Positions 53,549 through 63,325 are shown, numbered from the stretch's first letter. The stretch: 64,000 nucleotides of DNA from Streptomyces sp. SAI-127 (GCF_029894425.1 NZ_JARXYJ010000001.1:2046001-2110000), one strand, 5' to 3'. Notes: generated from the letters alone by a model not told the origin. A program made the numbers and translations.

Positions 53549-54605
53549 GACGGAACTCCCCTTCGTCGATGCCGAGTTCACGGCACGCCTGATGGAACCG
53601 GTCCAGACAGCGCCCCCAGGGGCCGCCGACCCCGAACTCCAGCAGCAGGGGCAGCAGGGACCCCGAGAAGCCGACGCTGGACTCCTCCGGGAGCAGCGAC
53701 GGCAGGTTGTCGATGGCGATCAGGTCGAGCGGGGGCTCCTTGTGCAGCCGGCGGACGGGCTCGGCCCACTCGGTGACGCGGTCGTAGACCGGCAGGACGT
53801 TCAGGGGCGAGCCGACGTCGCAGGTGACGTCGGAGAGGGTGCGCAAGCGGCGGTTCGGGTCGTCGAGGTCCGCCTCGCGGACGAAGGGCGGGACGGGAGT
53901 GGTGGCGAGGACGCAGTTCACGAGCAGATCGTGGGCGAGCAGGGCGGGGCGGTCCAGACTGCGGGTCTCCTCGAGGTCCCAGCAGGCCGGCTCGACCCCG
54001 GCGGCCCGGAGCGCGACGCGCGCGCCCCGGCCGCTGCGGCCCAGGGCGCCGATCACCAGCGCCCGGAACTCCTCGTCCCCGGCGGCGGGCCGCAGGACCT
54101 CGCCCAGTTCCTCCTGCGAGGTGGGCGTGAGGGGAGCGGACAGCCTGCCCCGGTGCTGGAGCACGGCCAGGGCCGCACCCAGGTAGCCGGCCCAGTAGCC
54201 GAAGGCGGCGAGCCTGCGGCCGTGGTCGTCGACCAGGTACTCCAGGTCCAGGAGCGCCCCTCCCCCGGCGGCGAACCGGCGCAGCAGTTCCAGGGCGCCC
54301 GGCTGCTCCTTGTAGGCGTGCCCGAAGAAGAGGTGCCGGTGCGGCAGGGCGGCGGGCTCGTCGGGGAGTTCCTTCAGGCCCACGACCACGGCGTCCAGCG
54401 GCGCCCGGGACGCCCACGACCCCGCGGGCGCGACTCCGCAGCCGGCCGCCTCGTACTCCTCGATCGGGAAGATCCGCTGCGGGGACTCCTCGACGGTCAG
54501 CGTCACCCCGCTGTCGACGAGCCGCCGGGCGTCGGACGGCACGACGGGCGTGCGTCGCTCGGTGGAACGGACCTCGTGGCGCAGCCACAGATGGAGCTCG
54601 GTCAT
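53541..54605 (-). CDS. saccharopine dehydrogenase, LYS1-like (L-lysine-forming type)
   Basis: 354 residues, LYS1 length. The N-terminus (LWLRHEVRSTERRTPVVPSD, then VEESPQRIFPIEEYEAAGC) is the AlaDH/PNT-N domain with the lysine-forming enzyme's Arg/Lys/Glu pattern; LFFGHAYKEQPG follows, and SDVTCDVGSPLNVLPVY is near the C-terminus. It should join lysine and 2-oxoglutarate in saccharopine, or the reverse. ATG 54605 overlaps the FAD oxidase stop. Finding LYS1-like and LYS9-like genes side by side is unusual for a bacterium that makes lysine by the diaminopimelate route. Confidence 0.87.
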   Translation of the reverse strand: MTELHLWLRHEVRSTERRTPVVPSDARRLVDSGVTLTVEESPQRIFPIEEYEAAGCGVAPAGSWASRAPLDAVVVGLKELPDEPAALPHRHLFFGHAYKEQPGALELLRRFAAGGGALLDLEYLVDDHGRRLAAFGYWAGYLGAALAVLQHRGRLSAPLTPTSQEELGEVLRPAAGDEEFRALVIGALGRSGRGARVALRAAGVEPACWDLEETRSLDRPALLAHDLLVNCVLATTPVPPFVREADLDDPNRRLRTLSDVTCDVGSPLNVLPVYDRVTEWAEPVRRLHKEPPLDLIAIDNLPSLLPEESSVGFSGSLLPLLLEFGVGGPWGRCLDRFHQACRELGIDEGEFRRV

Positions 54606-55750
54606 ACGCGGTTGGCCTCCGGGCGCGGGGCGTCGGCCGCGAACCGGCCGGCGCTGAGCGGGCTGATGTCCACGAAGGGTACGCGGCCGAGGTACAGGTC
54701 GCGGACGACCTCGCCGACGGCCGGCCCCTGGAGGAAACCGTGGCCGGAGAAGCCGGTCGCGTACAGGAAGCGGGACACCGAAGTGGCCTCGCCGATCAGG
54801 GCGTTGTGGTCGGGGGTGAGCTCGTACAGGCCGGCCCAGCCGCCGGTGCGGCGCAGGTCGAGGAGGGCGGGGGCGCGATGCGTCATGGCCTCGGCGAGGC
54901 GGGGGATCCAGCGGTCGTGGGTGGCGGTGTCGAAGCCGGGTGTCTCGTCGGGGTCGGACATGCCGAGGAGGAGGCCGGGGCCCTCACCGTGGAAGTAGAG
55001 GCTGCTGGTGAAGTCGATGGTCATGGGGAGGTCGGGCGGCAGCCCCTCGACCGGTTCGGTGACCGCGATCTGGCGGCGCAGCGGCTCGACCGGCAGGTCG
55101 ACGCCGACCATCGCGCCGACTTCCCGCGACCAGGCTCCGGCCGCGCAGATCACCGTGCCGGTGGCGATCCGGCCCCTGCTCGTCACGACGCCCGTGATGT
55201 CGTCGCCGTGCAGTTCGATGCCGGTGACCTGCGTGTGCCGCAGGATCGTCGCGCCGTGGCGGCGGGCGTCGGCGGCGTAGCCGTACACGACGGACTCGGG
55301 GGTGCAGTGGCCGTCCTCGGGCGAGAAGGAGGCGGCGAGCAGGCCGTCGGTGGTGATGAGGGGGGACAGCCGGCGCGCCTCGGCCGGGTCGGTCATGCGG
55401 CTCGGGACGCCGAGGGAGTTCTGGAGGCGCACGCTCTCCTCGAAGGAGGTGACCTCCTCCGGGGTCGACAGGAGGAACAGATAGCCGACCCGGTGCAGCC
55501 CGATGTCCTGCCCCGTCTCCTCCTCGAAGCGGCCGAACGCCTCCAGGCTGCGCGCCCCGAGCCGGATGTTGAGCTCGTCGGAGAACTGCGCCCGCACCCC
55601 GCCCGCGGCCTTCGACGTGGAGCCGGAGGCGAGGTCGTCGCGCTCGACGAGCACCACGTCCCGTACGCCCGCGCGCGCCAGGTGGCGGGCGATGCTCGTG
55701 CCCATGACGCCGCCGCCGATCACGACGACGCCGGCCGCGTGCGTGTTCAC
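54602..55750 (-). CDS. FAD-dependent amino acid/amine oxidoreductase (DAO family)
   Basis: 382 residues from GTG 55750. VVVIGGGVMGTSIARHLARAG is the dinucleotide-binding loop, SGSTSKAAGGVRAQFSDELN the flavin-proximal segment, and ATGFSGHGFLQGPAVGEVV the C-terminal FAD motif. This is the glycine/sarcosine/D-amino-acid oxidase family, which includes saccharopine and pipecolate oxidases. GTGA overlap with the ornithine-cyclodeaminase homologue upstream and ATGA overlap downstream. It probably oxidises a secondary amine made by its neighbours. Confidence 0.87.
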   Translation of the reverse strand: MNTHAAGVVVIGGGVMGTSIARHLARAGVRDVVLVERDDLASGSTSKAAGGVRAQFSDELNIRLGARSLEAFGRFEEETGQDIGLHRVGYLFLLSTPEEVTSFEESVRLQNSLGVPSRMTDPAEARRLSPLITTDGLLAASFSPEDGHCTPESVVYGYAADARRHGATILRHTQVTGIELHGDDITGVVTSRGRIATGTVICAAGAWSREVGAMVGVDLPVEPLRRQIAVTEPVEGLPPDLPMTIDFTSSLYFHGEGPGLLLGMSDPDETPGFDTATHDRWIPRLAEAMTHRAPALLDLRRTGGWAGLYELTPDHNALIGEATSVSRFLYATGFSGHGFLQGPAVGEVVRDLYLGRVPFVDISPLSAGRFAADAPRPEANRV

Positions 55751-56709
55751 CGGCGCTCCCCCTTCGCCGCCCGCACCACGGCCCAGGCCGCGGCCGCGTC
55801 CTGGATGCCGAGGCCGACGCTGTTGTAGTAGACGATGTCGCCGGGGGCCGTCCGGGCCACGGCTCGGCCGGTCAGGACGTCGCCGAGCCCGACGAGCTCG
55901 GTCAGCAGCCCGGTCCTGAGCGCGTCCACGACCGGGCCGGCGTGCTCCGCCGCGGTGGCCGGGTCGTCCACGACGACGGTCGCGGACCGCCGTAGGACGT
56001 CGGTGTCCACCTCCCGGCGGGTGGGCTCGAAGGACCCCACGCTCACCACCGTGCACCCGGGCGCCAGCCACTCACCGTGCACCACCGGTGTCGTGCTCAG
56101 GGTGCAGGCCGCGACCAGAGAGGCTCCGCTCACCGCCTCCTCGGCGCTGCCGACCGCTTCGGCGGGGAAGCCGAGCTCCGCCAGGGTCTCGGCGGCGCGG
56201 GCGCGGTGTCGCGGAGTCGGGCTCCACAGCCGTACGGATGTCAGGTCGCGCACCCGGGCGATCGCCCGCACATGGGCCAGAGCCTGGGTGCCGGAGCCCA
56301 GCACGGCCAGGTCGGTGCTGTCGGGCCTGGCCAGCGCGTCGACGGCGACGGCGCTCGCGGCGGCCGTGCGCAGGGTGGTCACCGCGGCACCGTCCATGAC
56401 GGCGGCCAGGCGGCCGGTCACCGGGTCGAGCACCGAGACCACGGCGTGGATCGTGGGCAGCCCGGCCGCCGCGTTGCCCGGGTTGACGCTGCCGAACTTC
56501 GCGACGGCCCCGGAGTCGGCGGAGAGCCGGGAGACGTACGCGAAGAGCACGCTGTCGTCGAAGCGGCTCGGATGCATGATCTTCGCCGGCAGGTCGGCCG
56601 TCCCGGAGCCGAGCGCGGTGAAGGCCGCGCGCTGCGAGGCGATGGCCGTGTCCGCGTCGAGCAGGCGGGTGACCTGCGGTCCGGACAGGAAGAGGACGTC
56701 GTCGGTCAT
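55747..56709 (-). CDS. ornithine cyclodeaminase / mu-crystallin family protein
   Basis: 320 residues. KFGSVNPGNAAAGLPTIHAVVSVLDPVTGRLAAVMDG and LRTAAASAVAVDALA, with the NAD loop LAVLGSGTQALAHVRAI, are the family signatures. Members include ornithine and lysine cyclodeaminases (proline and pipecolate formation), ketimine reductases and opine-type enzymes. With saccharopine dehydrogenases next door, a lysine-derived imine or pipecolate step is the best guess. It lies 45 bp after the GTP cyclohydrolase stop, so a joint transcript is plausible. Confidence 0.87.
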   Translation of the reverse strand: MTDDVLFLSGPQVTRLLDADTAIASQRAAFTALGSGTADLPAKIMHPSRFDDSVLFAYVSRLSADSGAVAKFGSVNPGNAAAGLPTIHAVVSVLDPVTGRLAAVMDGAAVTTLRTAAASAVAVDALARPDSTDLAVLGSGTQALAHVRAIARVRDLTSVRLWSPTPRHRARAAETLAELGFPAEAVGSAEEAVSGASLVAACTLSTTPVVHGEWLAPGCTVVSVGSFEPTRREVDTDVLRRSATVVVDDPATAAEHAGPVVDALRTGLLTELVGLGDVLTGRAVARTAPGDIVYYNSVGLGIQDAAAAWAVVRAAKGERR

Positions 56710-56754
56710 GCCCTCTTCCTGTCCGGATTTCCCGTCCCGGAATCAGTCCGGTGA

Positions 56755-57414
56755 TCAGGACAGGTGGGCCACCGCGTCCAGATGGGGCAGGACGTGGTCA
56801 AGGCGCTCCCGCTTGGTGCGCAGATAGGTGATGTTGCTCTCGCACGGCGTGATGAGCAGCGGCACCGTCTCGGCGACCTTGATGCCGTGCCGCAGCAGCG
56901 CCTCGCGCTTGCGCGGATTGTTGGACATCAGGCGGACCGAGTTCACGCCCAGGTCGTGGAAGATCCCGGCGGCGACGCCGTAGTCCCGGGAGTCCACCGG
57001 CAGACCGAGCGCGAGGTTGGCCTCGACGGTGTCCAGGCCCTCCGCCTGGAGCGCCATGGCACGCAGCTTGGCGAGCAGTCCTATGCCCCGGCCCTCGTGG
57101 CCCCGCAGGTAGACGACGATGCCGCTGCCCTCCTTGACCACGGCCCGCAGCGCGGCATCCAGCTGGTCGCCGCATTCGCAGTGCTGGGAGCCGAACGCGT
57201 CACCGGTCAGGCACTCCGAATGCAGGCGGACAAGGACATCGTCCGCGCCGATGTCACCGTAGACCAGAGCGACTTGTTCGTCACCGCGGTCGTGATCGAG
57301 GTAGCCGACCGCCTGGAATTTCCCGTACACGGTGGGCAGCGGGGCATTCACCACGCGTTCCACGCCGGTGCGCTGTGGTGCCTTCTTGCCGAGGACGCCA
57401 ACTTTATCTGTCAT
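56755..57414 (-). CDS. GTP cyclohydrolase II homologue with Tyr-to-Met change (FAPy-forming type)
   Basis: 219 residues. Zinc and GTP site intact: HSECLTGDAFGSQHCECG has the three Cys, and LRGHEGRGIGLLAKLRA the catalytic loop. The residue after that is Met120 (RAMALQ), where the E. coli enzyme has Tyr105 (RAYALQ). In S. coelicolor SCO6655 a Met at this position is reported to stop the reaction at the formylated pyrimidine FAPy, since Tyr105 is needed for deformylation. No ribB domain is fused and no riboflavin genes are near, so this is probably not the housekeeping riboflavin enzyme. It is the first gene of the leftward saccharopine operon and starts 38 bp from the creatininase gene. Confidence 0.92.
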   Translation of the reverse strand: MTDKVGVLGKKAPQRTGVERVVNAPLPTVYGKFQAVGYLDHDRGDEQVALVYGDIGADDVLVRLHSECLTGDAFGSQHCECGDQLDAALRAVVKEGSGIVVYLRGHEGRGIGLLAKLRAMALQAEGLDTVEANLALGLPVDSRDYGVAAGIFHDLGVNSVRLMSNNPRKREALLRHGIKVAETVPLLITPCESNITYLRTKRERLDHVLPHLDAVAHLS

Positions 57415-57452
57415 GATCTGTTTCCTAAGCAGAGACGAAAGGCCGTGAAAAG

Positions 57453-58205
57453 ATGAGCGGTTCGGGAATACGGTCGGCGGCGTACGGTCTGTTGCCGACG
57501 GACACTACGGAAGACGTACGGACGCGGGGGGCGGGCGTCTCAACGCAGGTCGCCGTCCTTCCGGTCGGAAGCTTCGAGCAGCACGGTGCGTACCTTCCCC
57601 TGGCGACCGACACGCTCGTCGCCTGTGCCGTCGCGCGGGAGATCGCCGCGGCGTACCCGGTGCACCTCCTCCCCCCGGTGACGATCTCCTGCTCGCACGA
57701 GCACGCGGCCTGGCCGGGGACCGTCAGCATCTCCTCCGTCACCCTTCATGCGGTGGTACGGGACATAGCGGCCTCGCTGCGCCGCTCGGGCGTCGAGGCC
57801 CTGGTCGTGGTCAACGGACACGGCGGCAACTACGTGCTGGGCAACGTCGTCCAGGAGGCCTCCGCCCGCGGCGAGCGAATGGCGCTCTTCCCGGCCGCGG
57901 AGGACTGGGAGGCCGCCCGTGTGGAGGCCGGCGTGGTCACCTCGCTGCTCACCGACATGCACGCGGGAGAAATCGAGACCTCCATTCTTCTGCACACCGA
58001 TCCGGAATGTGTCCGGTCCGGTTACGAGACCTCCGATTTCGTCGCGGACGACCGTCGTCATCTCCTCACCCTCGGTATGTCCGGTTACACCGATTCCGGT
58101 GTCATCGGGCGCCCTTCACTGGGCTCGGCGGAAAAAGGGAAAGCCTTGCTGGAGAGCCTCGCGGCGTCCTTCGGTGCGTATTTCTCCACGCTCACCGCGG
58201 AGTAG
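57453..58205 (+). CDS. creatininase-family amidohydrolase (ArfB-like)
   Basis: 250 residues. Metal-ligand motifs GSFEQHGAYLPLATDT, VVNGHGGNY and DMHAGEIETS are intact. The family includes creatininase, mycofactocin MftE and the archaeal formamide hydrolase ArfB, which deformylates FAPy. Next to a cyclohydrolase predicted to release FAPy, a deformylase role is the natural inference. The 3-prime 121 bases overlap the convergent membrane-protein gene. Start ATG 57453 with GAAAGG ten bases upstream. Confidence 0.87.
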   Translation: MSGSGIRSAAYGLLPTDTTEDVRTRGAGVSTQVAVLPVGSFEQHGAYLPLATDTLVACAVAREIAAAYPVHLLPPVTISCSHEHAAWPGTVSISSVTLHAVVRDIAASLRRSGVEALVVVNGHGGNYVLGNVVQEASARGERMALFPAAEDWEAARVEAGVVTSLLTDMHAGEIETSILLHTDPECVRSGYETSDFVADDRRHLLTLGMSGYTDSGVIGRPSLGSAEKGKALLESLAASFGAYFSTLTAE

Positions 58206-59599
58206 CGGTTCGCGGGGCGCAGTCCCTGGTACCAGCGGACGACCAGGACGACCGCGCCCGGCAGGCTCGCCACGAAGCTGAGGACGCCGTACACGATCGC
58301 GGTCGCGAGTCCGGCGCCCGCGCCGAGGCCCATGGCGGCGAACGCCCAGGCCGTGACGCCCTCCCGGGGGCCGAACCCGCCGACGTTCAGGGGCAGTCCC
58401 ATGGCGAGCAGGGCGAGCACGGCCAGGGGCAGAAGTGCGGCGACGGAGGCGTCGGAGCCCGCGATGCGGGCGGCGAGCACGAACATCCCGAGGTGGCCGG
58501 CGAGGACGACGGCCGAAGAGAGCGCGACGCCGGGCCAGTTGCGGCGGGACAGCAGGCCCTCGCGGGCCTCGCCGAGGGTCGCGCGCAGGACCCGGCCCCG
58601 GCGGGAGGAAGGGGTCCGGTTCATCCGCAGGGCCACGACGACGGCGAGAGCGCCCAGGCCGGCGAGGCCGACGGCGGGGGCGAGGTGGCGGGCCTCAGCC
58701 AGCACCGGGGAATCCATCGTGAGCAGCACGGCACCGCCGACGACCACCAACGCGATCTGTCCGGCGACCCGTTCGAGGACGACCGCCCGGACACCGCGGC
58801 CCATGTCACCGGTGCTCTGGCCGTGCCGCACCGCGCGGTGCACATCGCCGAGGACACCGCCGGGCAGGGCCGCGTTCAGGAACAGGGCACGGTAGTAGTC
58901 GGCCACGGCCTCGCCGAGCGGCAGCCGGATGCGCAGCCCGCGGGCCACCAACTGCCAACGCCAGGCGCTGAACACGGTGGTCAGCACGCCGATCGCGAGC
59001 GCCGCCAGCAGGGCGGGGCCGTCGATCCGGCGCAGCCCGTCCAGGAAGACGCCGGTGCCGAGGCGCCACAACAGGACCGCGAGGATGGTGACGCCCGCGA
59101 CGGTGCCGATGTGGGTGCGCAGGGCGCGGGAGTTGAGTACTCCGCGCAGCGCGGTACGCCAACGGGGGGTCCGAGCGGTCCCGGGCCGTGCCGCGGTCAC
59201 GATCACGCCGATCCGGTCCCGGGAGACGGCGGCCTCGGTCAGGTCCGCGACGGGCTCCCCGGCTGCCTCCAGGATCCGGGCCCGGGCCACGATCGCCTCG
59301 GCCCGTGCCGTGAGCAGCTCGTCCCGCGTCTGGACCACCTCGGCCCGGAGCGTGAGGGCCCGGCGGGAGAGCGTGCCCGGCTCGGGCGCCTCCGCGGGTC
59401 GCCGGACGGGCAGCCGCGCCGTGCCGTGGCCGGTGCTGCGGACCGGGAGGCTCGCCCCGCTCCGGTCGGTGCTGCGGACCGGCAGGGCCTTTCGCTCGCC
59501 CGCCCCGGCGTCGTCGCCGCGGGTCGAGCGGTCCTCCTCCTGGCGTCCGGTGCGCTCCGCACGCCGCTCGGTGTCCGGCCGCACCGTCTCCACGCTCAT
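58085..59599 (-). CDS. UPF0104 / LPG-synthase-TM family membrane protein
   Basis: 504 residues. An N-terminal cytoplasmic part of about 145 residues is charged, with an internal repeat of LPVRST. Seven or so membrane segments follow (about 165-470). LPGGVLGDVHRAVRHG and LPLNVGGFGPREGVTAWAF are the family's conserved loops. The family includes the flippase domain of MprF and related proteins proposed to move lipid-linked sugars; there is no aminoacyl-transferase domain. The last 40 residues extend past the usual end and are encoded antisense to the creatininase gene. ATG overlaps the methyltransferase stop. Confidence 0.83.
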   Translation of the reverse strand: MSVETVRPDTERRAERTGRQEEDRSTRGDDAGAGERKALPVRSTDRSGASLPVRSTGHGTARLPVRRPAEAPEPGTLSRRALTLRAEVVQTRDELLTARAEAIVARARILEAAGEPVADLTEAAVSRDRIGVIVTAARPGTARTPRWRTALRGVLNSRALRTHIGTVAGVTILAVLLWRLGTGVFLDGLRRIDGPALLAALAIGVLTTVFSAWRWQLVARGLRIRLPLGEAVADYYRALFLNAALPGGVLGDVHRAVRHGQSTGDMGRGVRAVVLERVAGQIALVVVGGAVLLTMDSPVLAEARHLAPAVGLAGLGALAVVVALRMNRTPSSRRGRVLRATLGEAREGLLSRRNWPGVALSSAVVLAGHLGMFVLAARIAGSDASVAALLPLAVLALLAMGLPLNVGGFGPREGVTAWAFAAMGLGAGAGLATAIVYGVLSFVASLPGAVVLVVRWYQGLRPANRYSAVSVEKYAPKDAARLSSKAFPFSAEPSEGRPMTPESV

Positions 59600-60599
59600 G
59601 ACGCTCCGTCCGTCGGCCGGGACAGCGCCAGCAGGTCACTGTGGTGGACGACCACCTTCAACTCGCCCGCGCGGCAGGCCTCCAGGCGGTCCCGGAGGTA
59701 GCGCTCGGCGGGCTCCTTCAGCTCGGGCCGCTCCTCGACGGCCGCGCCGACCCAGCCGCGCAGCCACTGGGCAGTGAGCGCGGACTCGGCGGGACCGAGG
59801 CGCCAGGCACTCGGGTGCAGCCGTACCGTCGCGCCCCGTTCGGAGAACGCCTCGCAGGCGACGGTGACGGCGTCCGGGCCGAGCAGTCCGCCGCGCCGCT
59901 GATGGGCGTTGAACGCGTCGGCGATCTCGTCGTCCAGCGGGTCGGCCGGGGTGAGTTCGACGCGGCCCGCCACGGACAGGGTGAGCAGGGCCGGGCAGCC
60001 GGCGCCCGTGCAGGCCGTGGCGAGGGTCCCGATCTCCTCGCGGGTGAGGACGTCGAGGAGTGCGGAGGCCGTCACCAGGGAGGCGCCGGCGAGGGCGTCC
60101 GGGGTGAGCAGGCCGACGTCGCCGCGGCGGGTCTCGACGGTGACCCGGCTGCCGTCGGCGGCGGAACGCGGGGAGGCGACCGCGGCGAAGTGCAGGAGGT
60201 AGGGGTCCCGGTCGTGCAGGATCCAGTGCTGGGGGCCGTCCAGGCGGGGCGCCAGCCAGCGGCCCATCGAACCGGTGCCGCAGCCCAGGTCGTGGATGAC
60301 AAGGCCGGCCTTGCCCGGCAGGTTCGCCAGCCGGATCCGCAGCGGGTCGATCAGATCGCCCGCCCGCGCGGCCGCGTCGGGTCCCTCCCGGAGCTCGAGC
60401 CACTCGGGGGCGTAGCGGGGAGCGTCGTCGGGACCCGCGTCCCTGAGCCGTACGGTGGGACGCTCGCCGGGGTGGGTGCTGGGCCCGGCACCGGGGATGA
60501 CCGATTCCGCGTCGGAAGGAACTCCGGGCTTCACCGAAGCCACCTCCCACGGCCCCGGCTGTGCCGGGATCTTCCCGCTCTGCTTGGTCGCCGTCTTCC

Positions 60600-60603
<4 letters not shown>
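59596..60603 (-). CDS. class I SAM-dependent methyltransferase
   Basis: 335 residues. An N-terminal extension of about 60 residues (basic and Pro-rich) precedes a Rossmann methyltransferase domain: motif I IHDLGCGTGSMGRWLAPRL and acidic loop HDRDPYLLHFAAV. LLDVLTREEI corresponds to motif III. The substrate is unknown; context suggests a small glycosylated or pterin/pyrimidine-derived metabolite. Overlaps both neighbours by ATGA. Confidence 0.85.
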
Positions 60604-62266
<1,663 letters not shown>

Positions 62267-62293
62267 TCAGCCGTCTCTCACTCTTTTCTCAGG

Positions 62294-63274
62294 TCAGGCG
62301 CTCTTGCCGTACCTCACGAGGTGACAGAGGGCCGGAATTTCCCCACTGGCCAGCTTCGGCATCACCCCGGGGAGTTCTTCGAACGCGCTTTCCCCCGTGA
62401 TGAGGGCGTCGAGCGCCGGATCGGCGAGCAGCTTCAGCGCGAGGGCGAGCCGGTCGCCGTAGCTGCGGTTGCCGCGCGCCGGGGACACGGTGCCGACCTG
62501 GCTGCTGCGGATGACGAGCCGCCGGGAGTGGAAGGCCTCGCCGAGCGGGAGGGCGACCTTGCGGTCGCCGTACCAGCTCAGTTCGAGGACCGTGCCCTCG
62601 GCGGTGAGGAGTTCCAGGGAGCGGGCGAGGCCCTGTTCGGTGGCGCTGGCGTGGACGACGAGGTCGCAGTCGCCGAGGGCGTCCGCGGGGGACGCGAAGC
62701 CGACGCCGAGGGCCTCGGCGGTCTTGGCGCGGGCGGGGTCGGCGTCCACCAACTGGACCCGGACGCCCGGAAAGCGGGCCAGCAGCGCGGCGACCGAGCT
62801 GCCGACCATGCCGCCGCCGACCACCGCGATCCGGTCGCCGATCAGGGGGGCCGCGTCCCAGAGGGCGTTCACGGCGGTCTCGACCGTGCCGGCGAGGACG
62901 GCTCGTGCGGCGGGCACGTCGTCCGGTACGACCGTCACGGCGCTCGCGGGAACTACGTACCGCGTCTGATGCGGGTACAGACAGAAGACGGTCCTGCCCT
63001 TCACCGCGGAGGGCCCCTCCTCCACCACTCCGACGCTGAGGTAGCCGTACTTCACCGGCCCCGGGAAGTCGCCCTCCTGGAACGGTGCCCGCATGGTCGC
63101 GTACTGGCTCTCGGGCACCCCGCCGCGGAACACGAGTGTCTCCGTGCCCCTGCTGACTCCTGAGTACAGCGAGCAGACCAGCACCTCGTCCTCACGCGGG
63201 GCCGGAAGGGTGACCTCCCGTATCTCGCCCTCGCCCGGAGAGCGGAGCCAGAACGCGCGTGCGGCGGCCTTCAT
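62294..63274 (-). CDS. MDR-family dehydrogenase without catalytic zinc ligands (BchC-like)
   Basis: 326 residues. N-terminal GroES-like domain with [17 protein letters not shown] and a Rossmann loop [19 protein letters not shown] (about 150-168). The Cys-Gly-x-Asp and GHE zinc motifs of alcohol dehydrogenases are replaced by GVSRGTE and KYGYLSVG, so it is a non-zinc or atypical enzyme, as in BchC-type proteins. It likely oxidises or reduces a side chain in the pathway. First gene of the leftward operon; upstream 120 bp contains direct repeats and is shared with the divergent phosphatidyltransferase. Confidence 0.84.
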   Translation of the reverse strand: MKAAARAFWLRSPGEGEIREVTLPAPREDEVLVCSLYSGVSRGTETLVFRGGVPESQYATMRAPFQEGDFPGPVKYGYLSVGVVEEGPSAVKGRTVFCLYPHQTRYVVPASAVTVVPDDVPAARAVLAGTVETAVNALWDAAPLIGDRIAVVGGGMVGSSVAALLARFPGVRVQLVDADPARAKTAEALGVGFASPADALGDCDLVVHASATEQGLARSLELLTAEGTVLELSWYGDRKVALPLGEAFHSRRLVIRSSQVGTVSPARGNRSYGDRLALALKLLADPALDALITGESAFEELPGVMPKLASGEIPALCHLVRYGKSA

Positions 63275-63305
63275 CGAGAACCTCCTGAACGATCGGGAAC
63301 CCGGG

Positions 63306-63325
63306 CACGTACCTCGTCACGTACC
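63306..63325. repeat. CACGTACC direct repeat in divergent promoter region
   Basis: CACGTACC at 63306-63313 and 63318-63325, twelve bases apart, 32 bp before the MDR start and 70 bp before the phosphatidyltransferase start. A candidate binding site for a shared regulator; none is visible in the window. Confidence 0.35.

Noticed and set aside
56755..57414. Reading the cyclohydrolase as the housekeeping riboflavin enzyme RibA
   Set aside because: The Met in place of the critical Tyr, the absence of other rib genes and the neighbouring creatininase gene point away from that role; the symbol ribA was therefore not assigned.
59431..59482. Short direct repeats considered as a CRISPR-like array
   Set aside because: Only two full copies, in frame inside a coding region, with no spacers of array type and no cas genes.
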